A stretch of DNA of 64,000 nt from Anastatus disparis (Eukaryota; Arthropoda; Insecta; Hymenoptera; Eupelmidae). The DNA is taken from the NCBI GenBank assembly GCA_017163975.1, contig JAFFSR010000362.1, forward strand, positions 2,539,501 to 2,603,500, in the 5' to 3' direction. The position numbers and the translations under genes were made by a program. The number at the start of each line of letters is the position of its first letter. Position 1 is the stretch's first letter. Positions 1 through 11,960 of this stretch are shown one piece after another. A model generated the notes under the pieces. It saw nothing but the letters and a program-made list of their open reading frames with translations, searched no databases and was not told where the DNA came from.

Positions 1-1560
1 GTTAAACTATGACGAGCAAACCGATGACGCGCACTGACTCTGAATTTTTACTTTTATAAAAGCAGTAAGATGGAGGACTTACCGTAATGATAAAAAGTGT
101 TACTCTCCAATGATAAAAAAATCTCCAACCAGAAATCTCTTCTCCTCTCTCAAAACTAGAAATAAAAAATCTCTCTCGTATATATTCGAAAAACTGGCAG
201 CGTGATATCTCTTCTCAGTGGAATAAAACCGAATAAAATAGAGTATAGCACTCAAAACAAACTCAACGAGTATAACCAGGAATGTAGGAAGATCAACCAA
301 GTGAAGCTTTCCAGATCCAATAGAGAAGTGTGTCGATGGAGCGTCTTCTCTCAAGCTTCTTCCTTCTCATCCCTTCTTTAATTAATTACGTCACGACTAT
401 AATAACTGTTGATTGTTTATTAATCTTTTTCGTAATTGTTATTTGTCGATTGCAAAGAATGTTGACTCATAACTAATCAACACCTTCCATTTAGGCTGCT
501 TCTTAGATGTTAGCGCCCTCTATTACTCGCGCGCTTCATTTAAATTCATATTTAGAATGCTCCATATAGTCGATGTTGATTATTCTTTATGCGAACTTCA
601 TAATTATCTTTCCAGCGCTCGATTCTTCTATCTTCCATCATTCTCGCTCTCGATTCTACGTAGTTTCATATATAATACTCGTACTAATACGTTGTATTCC
701 TATACATCTTTACTACATATACATATTCATATAATAGCGTATATATGAGCCTGATGCATGAACTATAGCTGGCTCTCTTTTTTCTGTAATCATTTGATTT
801 CCCTACTCACGACTCGATATACTTTCTCTTTCTTTTTACCATCGTCTCTTTGTATCGATTCTGTCATCGATCGTGAAGCTCTGTCGCAACTTAATCACGT
901 TTATCTGCACCGTCGCTTTCTCTTTATTCTCGAGCACGTGTTTTCAATGTTCCGCACCATTTCCCGGTTTAGCTCGTAATTGTGTATCTCGAGTGTAAGT
1001 GTGTGGTGTGTGCCTATACTCTGCGTGCGCGCGCGTGCGTGTGTGTGTGTGTGTGTGTGTGTTAGTGTCTATCAGTGACACAGCGCGTACGTCGTCGAAG
1101 ATGGCAACATACACAAGCACTGACAGGTCATACTCCTCAATAAATTTTTTTATTCTTAAATATGTTTTGTGCACTAGTGCTGAAGAGTTGCAACCTTCTT
1201 CGTGGCTTAACTCTTAGTGCTTCATGGCAAACTGATGGTGACTGTGGCTTTTTCTATCACTACGTGTTTCATCTTTTGGGCTAGGTTGCCCTGTATCTCT
1301 GTCTTTCTCTACCAGCAAGTCGTCTGCTCATTCGACTCACGTGCTTCTTAAAACAAAACAATAAAAAATAAAAGTGATTAGTTTCAACCATTTATTTAAT
1401 AATCGGTTTCGTGGATGCATCTCGGCTGGAATCTTTCCCTTTTATTTTTTCGAGTAGATTCTTTATTAAGATGCAATAAACGCATCATAATATTATTTTT
1501 ATTAGCATATATCTATTTCTATATTATATATTTGTAAGGAAATGTGCTACCACTTTTGAC
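1..1560. other. Unassigned AT-rich sequence with a CpG-richer part
   Basis: No open frame here has domain character; the short frames are low-complexity. Around 850-1220 the sequence is richer in CpG and CG/GT dinucleotides than the rest of the window and contains a GT run. That could be a promoter or 5' untranslated region of a host gene, but no splice-supported coding exon is visible, so this is only a suggestion. Confidence 0.3.
1022..1063. repeat. (CG/GT)n microsatellite
   Basis: A run of alternating CG and then GT dinucleotides, read directly. The short ORFs crossing it are repeat artefacts. Confidence 0.9.
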
Positions 1561-1650
1561 ATAGTCTTGTAATCCTCTCCCACATCCTCTTATTATCCTC
1601 TTCTACTTTTTCTTCTTATCCTCTTTTGCATCCTCTTCTCACTTTCTTCT
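1560..1650. repeat. Degenerate CCTCTT-type pyrimidine repeat
   Basis: CCTCTT recurs about every 11-20 bases over roughly 90 bp. It lies beyond the 3' side of the minus-strand Helitron fragment at 2330-2760. Whether it belongs to that element is unknown. The 650 bp that follow are AT-rich with nothing recognisable. Confidence 0.5.
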
Positions 1651-2329
1651 ATATTCCTCAATTATTAAATACTTGAATTATATTATTTATTTCTTAAACT
1701 TTAATTTTGCTCAACACTTTACTTAATAATTTCCAAAAATAAAATTTATTTTTCAATAGATTATTTTTTTAGTAAAATTAGTTTAACATATATCTATTTT
1801 CATCATTTAAGTTTATTTTGAATGATTTAATATGTTTGCTATTTTTAAAATATATTTTTTGTAATTTTTATCATCTTCCAAGAAATTTGTATTTATTAAA
1901 TTAATATTCATAAGATTTTTATTGTAAAATTTTGAATATCAATAGAGACATTGTTCCAATTGTTAAATACTTAAATAATATTATTATTTTTTTGCTTTTA
2001 ATTAATGAATGATAATAATATAATATATGTTTCTATAAAAGAAATGATGTAATTATTTTCAAATGCTATGTATTCATCTATTTGTGAATTTAAATTTTGT
2101 AAATAATCTTTCCCTTCAGCATTATTTGGTATTACAAAATAATTTCGTTCTAGATCCCACTCTATATCTTACATGAAATATGAAAATAATATTATTTTTG
2201 AATTTATTAATATTAATATATTTATCTATTAAAAATTTCTCTCCAAACAATATTGTTTATTTTTGATGAATCATCTGAATTATTTTAAATAAAAATATTA
2301 TTAAAAGTTTTACATCTAGATTAAGCAGT

Positions 2330-2765
2330 ATATAATTAACCATGTGAAAACAAAGGTCTTTTAATGATACACTATCAAAACTTTGACCCTAAGATTTATT
2401 AATAGTGATCGCAAATGCTGACACGATTGGAAATTGTTTCCTATAGAGAATAAATGGTAATGATTAATTTTTTCCTGTATTTAAAGTCATTCTCGGTATG
2501 AAAACTTTATTCACACTTTTATTGCCCGTAATTATTTCCGCCTTAATATTATGATTATATAAATTTATAATTATTAATCGTATACTATTGCATAATCTTT
2601 CTGATATACTTAAATTTCTTATTAACATAACAATGGCATTAATTTTTAAATTTAATTCACGCAGAGGTAAGTCTTCTCTAATTTTAAATAAAAATTCAAT
2701 TTGATGATTTAAATAAATGTTATCATCACTTTGATCAACATCGTTATGCGTGGCATAATCGATAC
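2330..2765 (-). pseudogene. Helitron Pif1-like helicase, C-terminal fragment (C)
   Basis: The minus-strand translation, from high to low coordinates, follows the C-terminal order of animal Helitron RepHel proteins. A segment of the type LPLRELNLKINAIVMLIRNL is followed by a degenerate version of the usual LCNGTRL, then FIPRMTL, then a 'FPIVSAFAITINKS' block near 2393-2419, the Pif1 motif preceding GQ. In-frame stops follow the FIPRMTL block and sit inside TINKS-GQ, so the copy is dead. The Rep region and Walker A are absent. It is related to, but distinct from, the better preserved copy at 5003-8777. Pif1-type helicases of Helitrons act in rolling-circle transposition; here only the sequence relationship is shown. 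Confidence 0.75.
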
Positions 2766-2936
2766 TGTAAGTTTTAACTTTTTTATTTCATAATTTTAAG
2801 ACTTTTTTATTTAATTTATTAATTTCTTCATTATGAGGAGCTGAAATGACTATTCATAGAATAATTACTATTACTACTATTATATTAAAGTGAAGAATTA
2901 AGAATTTTTTTTCTTACGTAAATATCTTTCGCATTA

Positions 2937-3050
2937 TTGTCACATACATACATACACATATACACATGTAGCATTAACATATACATACACACATACACTT
3001 ACCCAAACACATACACATACTCATATATACACACACATACACAATATCCG
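2937..3050. repeat. CA/ACATAC-rich simple sequence
   Basis: A run of ACATAC/ACACAT motifs leading straight into the CTCCGT array. Simple repeat. Confidence 0.7.
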
Positions 3051-3960
3051 TTACTCCATCTCTCAATCTCCGTCTCCCTCTCCGTCCCTCCATCTCCGTC
3101 TCTCCGTCTTTGTTTCTCCGTCTTTGTCTCTCCGTTTTCGTCTCCGTTTTTTGGTCTTCGTTTTTCTGTCTCCGTCTCTCCGTCTCTGTCATTCCATCTC
3201 CGTCACTCCGTCTAAGTTTCTTTGTCTTCGTTTCTCCGTCATTGTCACCGTCTCCATCTCCCCCTCTCCGTTACTCCATCTCCGTTTCTCCATCCCCACT
3301 TTACCGCCTCCGTCTCTCCGTCTCCGTCATTCCGTCTCCGTCACTCCGTCTCCGTCTCTCCGTCTTCACCTCTCCATCTCTGCAATCGTCTCTCTGTCTC
3401 CATCTTTCTGTCTCTGTCTCTTTGTCTCCGTTCTTTCGTCTCCGTCTCTTTGTCTCCGTTTTTTATCTTTGTCTTTTCGTTTCCGTTCCTCCGTCTTTGT
3501 CTCTCCGCCTTCATCTCTACGTCTCGTCTCTATGTCTCTGTCTCTCCGTATCCATCTCTCCGTCACCCTCTCCGTCTCCAAGTGTTTTCGTTTTTCTGTC
3601 TCCGTCTCTCTGTCTTCGTCTTTCTGTCTCCGTTTCTTCGTCTCCGTTCTTTCATCTTTGTCTCTTCGTCTCCGTTTTTTCGTGTTTGTCTATTAGTCTC
3701 TATTTATCTGTCTTTGTCTCTTTGTCTCTGTTAATCTGTCTTCGTCTCTTTGTTTCTGTCTCTGTCTCATTGTCTATGTCTCTATCCCTCCGTCTACGTT
3801 TCTCCGTCTCCATTCTTCTGTTTCCGTCTCTTCATCTCCTCCTTTCCATCTCTCCGTCTCCGTTTGTTCATCTTTGTTCCTCTGTTCTGTATCTCATTTT
3901 CCCATCTTTGTCTTTTCGTCTGCGTGTCCGTCTCCCTGTTTTCCTATTTATAAAATTGTT
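3050..3960. repeat. Degenerate CTCCGT hexanucleotide array
   Basis: About 900 bp made of TCTCCGTCTC-type units (core CTCCGT) with many C/T substitutions. On this strand it is almost pure pyrimidine plus G. The repeat creates long open frames on both strands, including 291 codons at 3110-3985, with a Ser/Leu/Arg/Phe-only composition. I treat these as non-genic. The unit is not the common insect telomeric TTAGG. Confidence 0.9.
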
Positions 3961-4028
3961 CCGTGACTCCGACGCCGCCCTTTGACTCTGTTTCTTTGCT
4001 TCTGTTCATACACACGTACATCTACACA

Positions 4029-4052
4029 TTGATGATGATGATGATGATGATC
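4029..4052. repeat. (GAT)n microsatellite
   Basis: Seven to eight GAT/ATG trinucleotides in a row. Confidence 0.85.
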
Positions 4053-4429
4053 ATGATATGTTTATTGTGTAATAAATTTCAAATTTTACGTTTCGTCCCA
4101 GATCTGTTTATAGGACTCATCAGTATAGCTTTGTGAGAGAATACAATCTATATAATTAACCATTTAAAAGTTTATTCTGATTTGAAAAAAATTTTTAGAT
4201 AAATATTTTCACTTCTGAATTTATATTTGTAATAAACTGGAAGCATATTGAGAAATCATCAGCTAAAGCTTTTATTAAGGGCGCATCAAGGCTCGATTCT
4301 ATAGTGATTATTTTTAATTATATTTTCTTGATTTATTCAGATTGTCTTCTTTATTATAACAAAAACTTCATTTAAACATTAATTTAAATAATAATTTCAG
4401 TTCTTTTTTGCTTGGCACTAATATTAATA

Positions 4430-4945
4430 TCCGCGTTCCTTTAATTACGCAGCGCTTACACTAGCAGTCGTATTATTTTTATTGTACAGCGTTTACAATA
4501 GAAGTCGCGTCTTATCAATAACACCGTGCTCACATTGGCGGTCGAGTTCCTTTAACTACACAGCGTTCAAAATAGCAACCGTAAACACTTAATTACACAG
4601 CGCTTTAAATAGCAGCCGTGTATTTTAAACCTCACAGCGCTTAAAATAGCAGCCGCGAATTTGTAACTACGCAGCGCTCAAAATAGCAGCCGTGAATTTT
4701 TAACTACACAGAACTTACAATAGCCGCCGCGCTTTTTTAACTACACAGCGCTCAAAATAGCAGCCGCGAATTCGTTATTACACAGCGCTTACAATAGTTT
4801 TAGCATTCTTCCCCATTACAGCACTTACAATAGCAGTTATGTTTTTTTTTTTTAATATACAGCATTTGAAAAAGCAATCGCGTTCTTTCAATGGTACAGA
4901 ACTAACAATAACAGTCGTGATTTTTTATCACACAGCGTTAAACTC
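4430..4945. repeat. 37-bp minisatellite, about 13-14 units
   Basis: Units share the core CAGCGCTCAAAATAGCAGCC followed by a T-rich segment and AACTACA. Counting the cleanest units (4625-4800) gives a 37-bp period, with degeneration toward both ends. The array abuts the 3' (low-coordinate) side of minus-strand Helitron A. The whole unit repeats with no unique spacers, so it is not a CRISPR array. Confidence 0.9.
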
Positions 4946-5016
4946 TACTTCATAATTTTTAATTTTTTCATATTTAATATTATATTAGAGTTTCAAATAT
5001 GTTTGATTTTATTTTC

Positions 5017-6640
5017 TTATTCGTTATATTTAATTTTTCTATTGTGGTTTTTTAATATTTTTTTGAAAACGATGTTTTTAGTATGGACTATTTTATCTTT
5101 AACTTTTTCTAATTTTTCTGTTAATAATATTTTCATTTTGTTTTTATTAGTCGTGCTTGAAAGTGCCATGTATAGCTGCTCATGGCTGCAAATTGGTGTT
5201 GGTAAATACACTCGTACTTTTTTAAATGATTGTCCTTGCGACTTATTAATAGTCATTGCATGAGCAAGTTGTACAGAATATGGTTTTTGGTCATCTGAAA
5301 TGGCAGTTCATCATTTGCTGATAAGGTCATACGTGGTAAAAATATAATTCTCCCTGTTAATATTTGTGCAAAGATAGTAAATTGTTTTAATGTCGTTATT
5401 ACTAATCGGGTTCCGTTACAAAGTCCTTCATTCAAATTAACATTTCTTAGGAGCATTACTATAGCTCTTTTTTCTAATTGTAATCTATCTGGAGGTAAAC
5501 CGTTGGGCTTTATAGAATTTAAAAATTCTGTTGGCAAAATTGTGTCTAAACTTTCGTCATTTGCATCTTTTGCAGTGTCAATGCTCAAGTACTCTATTAT
5601 TGGTTCATTTATTTTTCATAAAATTTGTTCATTCATTTCTGTTACATCTACGTTTTTCGGTGCTAAAATAATATTTTCGTAATAGTCACAATTTTCAATA
5701 TTTATATTATGCCCGTAAATTTCATCAATTAGTTTGATATTTGACGATATTTCTTTTGAAATTTGTATAACTTCATTCCTGTATTCATATTTTAAATGAA
5801 AATTACCTTTTCTTATATTTAGTAACCAATTTTTAAATTTATGATCTGATTCCGATTAATGTTTATTTTATTTCAGAGACATATATTGAGAATGTTCCCA
5901 TAAATAGCTTTTTTTGACACAATTTTCTACTATCTGTGTTTTATTTCCACGTTTTACTATTGGTTATGTTCGTCTAAAATCACCTGATATGATAAATGTT
6001 TTTCTTCCAAACGGATAATTATTATCATATACATCTTTAAACATGTGATCGATGGCTTTAAAAGCGTATTTTGATCTCAATGTGATTTCATCCCAGATAA
6101 CAATTTATACATTTTTCATTTTTTTACTTATTTCGCTATTTGCACTTATATTATATATTGTGTCTTCAGATATATTCAACGGTAATTTGAATGCTGTATG
6201 TACTGTCACTCCGTCTTGTAATAAATTAGCCGCTATAGCTGTCCATGATACAACTAAATAGTGGATTCCATGAATTTTTAGATAAGTTATAATTGTATTT
6301 AATAAATAGCTTTTACCACTTCCACCTAGACCGTCTATAAATATATATACTTTTCAGTTCAGTTTGTATTTAATGAATTCATTAATGTCTTAAAAATAGC
6401 CGTTTGAGCATTTGTAAGAGTATAAATGATTGACTTAATATTATGAACATTATTTACTGTACTATATTCAGACTCGTTATTTTCAATATAGTATTCTGAA
6501 GTAGGTAAATTGAAGTCACTTAATGAGAACTCATTATCAGTTAAAATATCATCAATTATGCTTAATGCATATTCTTCACCTTATTATTCATTCATTTTTG
6601 AAGGTTAAAAATAGATTTTATATTTTTCATATAATTCTCG
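5017..6640 (-). pseudogene. Helitron A Pif1-like helicase region
   Basis: On the minus strand, a Walker A motif GLGGSGKSYLLN lies at about 6306-6340, with the Walker B-like IWDEI at about 6080-6100, followed by FIISGDFRR. The C-terminal block at 5588-5253 has LPPDRLQLEKRAIVMLLRNV, LCNGTRLVI and FLPRMTL. TINKSQGQSF (5256-5225) and a SHEQLYMALSS block complete superfamily 1 motifs V-VI. The motif set and order are those of Helitron Pif1-type helicases. Several frameshifts and stops break the frame between 5590 and 6640. Confidence 0.85.
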
Positions 6641-6843
6641 AGCATTAATTGGATTGTGAAATGTAGAAATGCAACCAAATAATTGACAAACAGCTTTAAG
6701 AAATCGAGATTTACATGATTCTTCTAAACATTCATCCCATCCATCATCGATTTCAATTAAATTTCTTGCTGTTGCTCCTTCAAAGAATTTCGGGTATGTA
6801 ATTCCATCAAAAGTTATTAAGTTTTCAAAAGATGTTGCAGCTT

Positions 6844-8777
6844 TTACGTGAAGCAGAAATAATCGTGAAAAGAATCTTTCTCTTTATTTAAATTAACTAA
6901 GTTTATTCTGGTTAGAATAGGTTTCATAGTCTTTTTTCTTTTCGTCCATGTTTTATGTATTCGATTAAAAACATAATGTTGCGGTATATCAGAATAAAAG
7001 TAATTATGTGCCTCTGGGTCGCTTTTATTGAGTTCAAACCACGCCCTTAGTGTTGTAATTACATTTTTCTCATCAATTTTGTGTTCAGATCCTTCTTTGA
7101 AATACACATATTGTTCATTTTCATTATGAACCGCTAATCTGTATATTGTATGGGAAAGTTCACTAATATTATATTCCAATATCCGATGCATAGCTTCTGG
7201 CGGATAAACAAATCTGGTGTTTATATATTGTTTAATTTCGTCATAAAACATGACCAAATTATTCGTTTCATTTGTTCCATCATTAGTATTACTTTCAGTA
7301 TTTATTTTACTTGCTTTTATTTCTATAAATGCGCAATCGTGTCCTTTGAAACAGTATTTGGATCAATATTTTATAACGCCTATTGTTGAACATAATTCAA
7401 TATTAATATAACAATTAAACTTTAATAATAAATACGGGTTATAAGGAATAACAAATCTATCATCTGCCAACTTTTTTTCTATTTAAATAATCTCATTTTT
7501 ATTATTTCTTCGTCGATAAATAGGATGACCATTTGTCATTATTGTAGTTTTATTAAATTTTTTAGGAAAATTTTTCGTACACTTCCCTGCTTCTCTATCT
7601 ATACAAGGAGAGTTTTTATTCTAATCTCCACAAGGACCATGTATCATAAATTGCCTAACTATTTTATATAATCTAGGATTCTCATTCTTATTTGGAATTT
7701 CAGCTACTATAAATTTATCAACATCATCACTATTGCGAATCTTATCATCTTCACTTAAGATTATGTAATCAGTATTTGTGCATGTGGTAATCCTCTCTTT
7801 CGAAATTCTACTACGAATGAATATGCAATGCATTTTCCTAAAATATGTCTTTTAGTTATATCCTCTATAAATATTTTAAATTTTTGATTAAGTACTTTAA
7901 CAACAATATCTGGTCTATCTGTAACTTCTTCATTTTTTTCTATATAATTTGTGATTTTTTGCCATTTCGGATTGCATGTTACAGTGACGAAAAAATCTGG
8001 TTTCTCGATTCTTTGCACTAACGTCATCGAATCAAGAAAATTCTGATGTAAGGAACGCGGACTTCCTGTAAAAGTAGATGGCAATATAAACATTTTTCCA
8101 ATTTTTTATTTCTTTTTTTTATTTTTCAAGTAATCCATTACCACCTTGATAAAGTTCTGATCTTAAAGAATCTTGATTTTTCTTTATGAAATATAATCTT
8201 GAATTTTCTATTTTAATCCCTGAATCAACAATATACTGTTGTGTTAATTTTCTTGAATTCAGAAATTAGATAAACTCATTTTCAATGCTTAACTTATATG
8301 AGTGAAATCTAAGTGCTGGTATTTTCTTTTTTACTCTTATTTGATTTCATGTTCGGCAACCATCCAAAACCACCATTCAGATATATAAGTATGTGTATAT
8401 ATCATGGGATCCACGTGTTTACTCATATATGGGATTCTTATTGGTTTTTCTGCTTTTGAATAAATAGATATGTCTCTTTGAATAGGTGATTCATTTCCTA
8501 CAAAAACTACTGCTACTTCATTATATTTAGCTTCATTATATCGATGTTTATCAAAGTTATCGTCTTATAAACATTTTAACATCTCTAGTTACAGTTTTAT
8601 TTTTAATAAAACGAATATCTTCTTCAATTTCTACTTTGTGCATCGTTTTATAAGCTGCTGCATGAGGATTATTTCTCCTATATATAGAATCTAATGTATA
8701 CAATAATTCAATAGAACAATTCAGATCTTTTTTTATGCGGTATTTATTTGCTTTTTCGTTATCAAATATGTATAATT
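6844..8777 (-). pseudogene. Helitron A Rep-like region
   Basis: Read on the minus strand: a NNPHAAAYKTMHKVEIEE block (about 8600-8700), a 'LPSTFTGSPRSLHQNFLDSM' to 'VTVTCNPKW' block (8093-7950), the Rep HUH site, then 'KYCFKGHD' with the catalytic-tyrosine region (about 7310-7350) and a C-terminal part at 7257-6844. In rolling-circle Rep proteins HUH binds the metal and the tyrosines cut DNA. Here the HUH site reads PHAQ, so the second His is lost, and a stop lies between the two tyrosine positions. Catalytically dead on both counts. Confidence 0.8.
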
Positions 8778-9493
8778 GAAGGCCCGGATGCAATAAGGGC
8801 ATTTACGCTCGGAGCACGCAAAACTGAAGTCACTAGGTAGTAAAAATTTCATTTTCTTCAAATAAATTTCAAAAAATTTGACGTTGTAAAACTCATCATG
8901 CCGCATCTTTTTTATATTAACAGTTTTTTTTTATAAAATTTTTATTTTTCAAGAAAAAAATTAAAAACAAGAAAATTTTTTACATTAAATTTCAATACTT
9001 TTTTAAACTTAAATCGTTGTAATTCGAGTAAATATTAACTGATTTTGCTGAAATTTGAAATATATTTTCTAAATATCATAGCGAAACTTATGATAATTAT
9101 AAAAAATGTTAATTCTCAAATTGTTAGTCGCAATTGTTTATTAATTAATACAAATTACAAATTGTGCGTTTATAATGTACTCGAGAAAAAGTATCGAGGA
9201 ACTTTCAAGTACAAGAAACTTGTAGCGAGAAAGTTTTTGGTTTTTGTATAAAGAAGATTTGTGGAAAGTTTCAAATCGATTGATAAATAATTAAAAAAGA
9301 TATAACAACATTTACAAGTAGCGCGCATGCGGTCGAGCGCTGCAGTTTTCTTATAAGTTAGATTCTCAGTGAATATTACGTCAACTGAATGACTCTTGGT
9401 AATATTATTTGGGAAAAGCAATAATACAAATATAACAATATGATATTTATTAAAAGTAAATAAACATATAAATAAACAAACAAATAAATAAAT

Positions 9494-9555
9494 AAACAAA
9501 AGTCTGTAATGTAATTATTTAATAATTAAATAATTACATTACAGATTTTTGTTTA
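9494..9555. repeat. Short perfect hairpin in the left foldback arm
   Basis: TCTGTAATGTAATTATTTAA is followed almost at once by its reverse complement, extended by flanking AACAAAA/TTTTGTT. The same hairpin recurs in the right arm at about 10278-10345, slightly longer. Confidence 0.85.
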
Positions 9556-9735
9556 ATACTGATTTTTGGATTGTTTCAAGGGATTTCTTTTTTATTTTGT
9601 CTCTTAAAATCTTTTTTTCTTTCGCATTAGTAATATGAGTTTTCTAAAAACACAAAATGTCATATTTTTAAACAATATAATATTGGGATTTATATTTATA
9701 AAAGTAAACATATATGCGTATGTACGTTCACTTTT

Positions 9736-9983
9736 AGGAATATTTTGCTACCAGTCTTCTTTTGTATAACGATTAGACTTGTAAAATTGTTCATCACGAG
9801 GAATGAAAATTATTTTATACTTATAATGGAATCAAATATAATGGAATCAAAAAACGGTCGGAAAAGAACGATGTATCATTTCTTGTTCTTTTTTGACCGT
9901 TTTTTGATTCCATTATTCCCCATGGTGTACAATTTCACAAGTCTAAACGTTAAACAAAAGAAGACTGGTAACAAAATATTCCT
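9736..9983. mobile_element. Inner palindromic MITE at the foldback centre
   Basis: The ends AGGAATATTTTGCTACC and GGTAACAAAATATTCCT are inverted copies, and pairing extends about 100 bp inward to a tight turn near 9870 (AAAAAACGGTC against GACCGTTTTTTG). This forms an almost complete hairpin at the symmetry centre of the larger element. Confidence 0.8.
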
Positions 9984-10013
9984 ATATGTTAAGACCACAG
10001 CACTTACCTAAAT

Positions 10014-10014
10014 C

Positions 10015-10062
<48 letters not shown>
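10014..10062. repeat. (AT)n microsatellite
   Basis: About 24 AT dinucleotides, in the central spacer of the foldback element and absent from the opposite side. Confidence 0.95.
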
Positions 10063-10064
<2 letters not shown>

Positions 10065-11061
10065 GAACAAAATTCATAATAATGTTTATATAGAAGAAGA
10101 GTCAGAGTACACACGCATATATGTTTACTTTTATAATTATAAATCCCAACATTATATTGTTTAAAAATATTACACTTTATGTTTTTAGAAAACTCATATT
10201 ACTAATGCGAAAGAAAAAAAGATTTTAAGAGACAAAATAAAAAAGAAATCCTTTGAAACAATCCAAAAATCAGTATTAAACAAAAATCTGTAATGTAATT
10301 ATTTAATTATTTAATAATTAAATAATTACATTACAGACTTTTGTTTATTTATTTATTTGTTTGTTTATTTATATGTTTATTTACTTTTAATAAATATCAT
10401 ATTGTTATATTTGTATTATTGCTTTTCCCAAATAATATTACCAAGAGTCATTCAGTTGACGTAATATTCACTGAGAGTCTAACTTATAAGAAAACTGCAG
10501 CGCTCGACCGCATGCGCGCTACTTGTAAATGTTGTTATATCTTTTTTAATTATTTATCAATCGATTTGAAACTTTCCACAAATCTTCTTTATACAAAAAC
10601 CAAAAACTTTCTCGCTACAAGTTTCTTGTACTTGAAAGTTCCTCGATACTTTTTTCTCGAGTACATTATAAACGCACAATTTGTAATTTGTATTAATTAA
10701 TAAACAATTGCGACTAACAATTTGAGAATTAACATTTTTTATAATTATCATAAGTTTCGCTATGATATTTAGAAAATATATTTCAAATTTCAGCAAAATC
10801 GGTTAATATTTACTCGAATTACAACGATTTAAGTTTAAAAAAGTATTGAAATTTAATGTAAAAAATTTTCTTGTTTTTAATTTTTTTCTTGAAAAATAAA
10901 AATTTTATAAAAAAACTGTTAATATAAAAAAGATGCGGCATGATGAGTTTTACAACGTCAAATTTTTTGAAATTTATTTGAAGAAAATGAAATTTTTACT
11001 ACCAAGTGACTTCAGTTTTGCGTGCTCCGAGCGTAAATACCCTTATTGCATCCGGGCCTTC

Positions 11062-11430
11062 AATTGTCCATACTTTCTCGATTCATTTTCATTTGCATGA
11101 AATACACATGGATTATGGTATATTTGTTCACAAATACGTATAACTTCAGGACCTTTATTAAATAATTTATAAAATGTTGCACCAAAACTAGCAAATGCTA
11201 AAGCGTTATCATATGATCTTATGCATTTTTTAAAATTATTATACTTATCATAGAATTTCCCGTAAGTAATTTTTTAATCTCTTCAGGATATTCTAGGTCT
11301 TTTTGTAATGTTATATTTCCTTGTTCACAACATGATGTAAATTTCTTATTCTTTGAAATTTCGAATGCAAAATGTTTAGCATCACAGAAATCACAACTAA
11401 AATTCAAATCACCAATATTATTTTCCATAA
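11062..11430 (-). pseudogene. Helitron A N-terminal leader piece
   Basis: The minus-strand frame 11428-11219 encodes a leader with CxxC-type spacing (FSCDFCDAKHFAFEISKNKKF) that is also visible in Helitron B at about 30310-30390 (CVYCDVKHFAFE). A second segment, down to 11062, continues with FGATFYKLFNKGPE-like sequence and ends within the conserved region that precedes the DNEKAN block on the far side of the insertion. The break at 11062 coincides with the terminal repeat of the foldback element, so it is insertional and not a deletion. A frameshift separates the two segments. Confidence 0.75.
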
Positions 11431-11689
11431 TATAATTTTCATTATTATTGGTCGATGTACCTTTAGCTATTTAGTAACAATTTACATCAATTTGGTATTG
11501 TTTTGTTATGAATTTATTTTTGTTTTTTTCATAATAATTATTATTTTTTTCTCAAGTAATTAGATTATCATCTATTTTTGCTTTCTCATAGAGAAAGCAT
11601 TGTATCGATAAAAAAAATTTTTTTCTATTTTTTCATTAATTTGTACATATTTGAACTCGGTGAGTCGAAAAAAGTGGTTTCCAGAAAAT

Positions 11690-11755
11690 GTCTGTATGTA
11701 TGTGTGTGCGTGTGTGTATGTGTGTGTCTGTGTGTGTATGTGTGTGGATGTATGA
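11690..11755. repeat. GT-rich microsatellite in E copy 1
   Basis: GTGTGTG interspersed with TATG. It occupies the same position relative to the terminal hairpin as the CA run at 56316-56450 in E copy 2, so it is part of the element and not a chance microsatellite. Confidence 0.85.
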
Positions 11756-11960
11756 ATTCAGTTAGTAAACTGTATCTCGAGAACTACTCGATGGATTTGC
11801 TTCTAATTCTGCATGGAATTTAGTTTTGTGACTAACTTGCTGGGAAGCTATTGATAATTGGTTCTTCTAGCGTAGTTTTCATTTTAAAGTTTAAAAAAAA
11901 AAATTCGATTTTTCGTTTTTTGGTTTTTTTTTGTTTACTACTCGATGAATTTGCTTCAAA

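Larger units (their letters stand above)
8778..11061. mobile_element. 2.3-kb foldback (long-TIR) element inside Helitron A
   Basis: Two near-identical arms of about 950 bp (8778-9726 and 10110-11061) are inverted about a 380-bp centre. Outer ends begin GAAGGCCCGGATGCAATA and are flanked by AATT on both sides (8774-8777 and 11062-11065). Deleting the element and one AATT rejoins the Helitron reading frame. No transposase is encoded; the mirrored ORFs of about 110 codons in the arms (9170-9499 and 10341-10700) are the same sequence read from each arm. A non-autonomous element; superfamily unassigned. Confidence 0.9.
5003..11430 (-). mobile_element. Helitron A, decayed, split by a foldback insertion
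   Basis: A minus-strand RepHel-type coding region runs from about 11430 down to 5017 and is interrupted at 8778-11061 by an unrelated foldback element. Pieces occur in the normal Helitron order: N-terminal leader (11430-11062), Rep-like region (8777-6844), Pif1-like helicase (about 6600-5017). Multiple stops and frameshifts divide each piece. Canonical Helitron termini (5' TC, 3' hairpin plus CTRR) were not located; the 37-bp minisatellite begins just beyond the helicase end. The class assignment is strong from gene order and motifs; activity is excluded. Confidence 0.85.

Noticed and set aside
3050..3960. Telomeric repeat tract
   Set aside because: The unit is CTCCGT with heavy degeneration, not TTAGG or another telomere motif I know, and it is flanked by transposon remnants on both sides.
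3110..3985. 291-codon plus-strand ORF
   Set aside because: It is a reading of the CTCCGT array; composition is Ser/Leu/Arg/Phe/Val only, and other frames on both strands are equally open.
4430..4945. CRISPR-like 37-bp repeats
   Set aside because: The full unit repeats without unique spacers, the setting is eukaryotic, and no cas gene is present.
9170..10700. Pair of identical ORFs of 109 and 119 codons
   Set aside because: The same arm sequence of the foldback element read from each side; low-complexity start (FIYLFVCLFICLF) from a TTTA/TTTG run.
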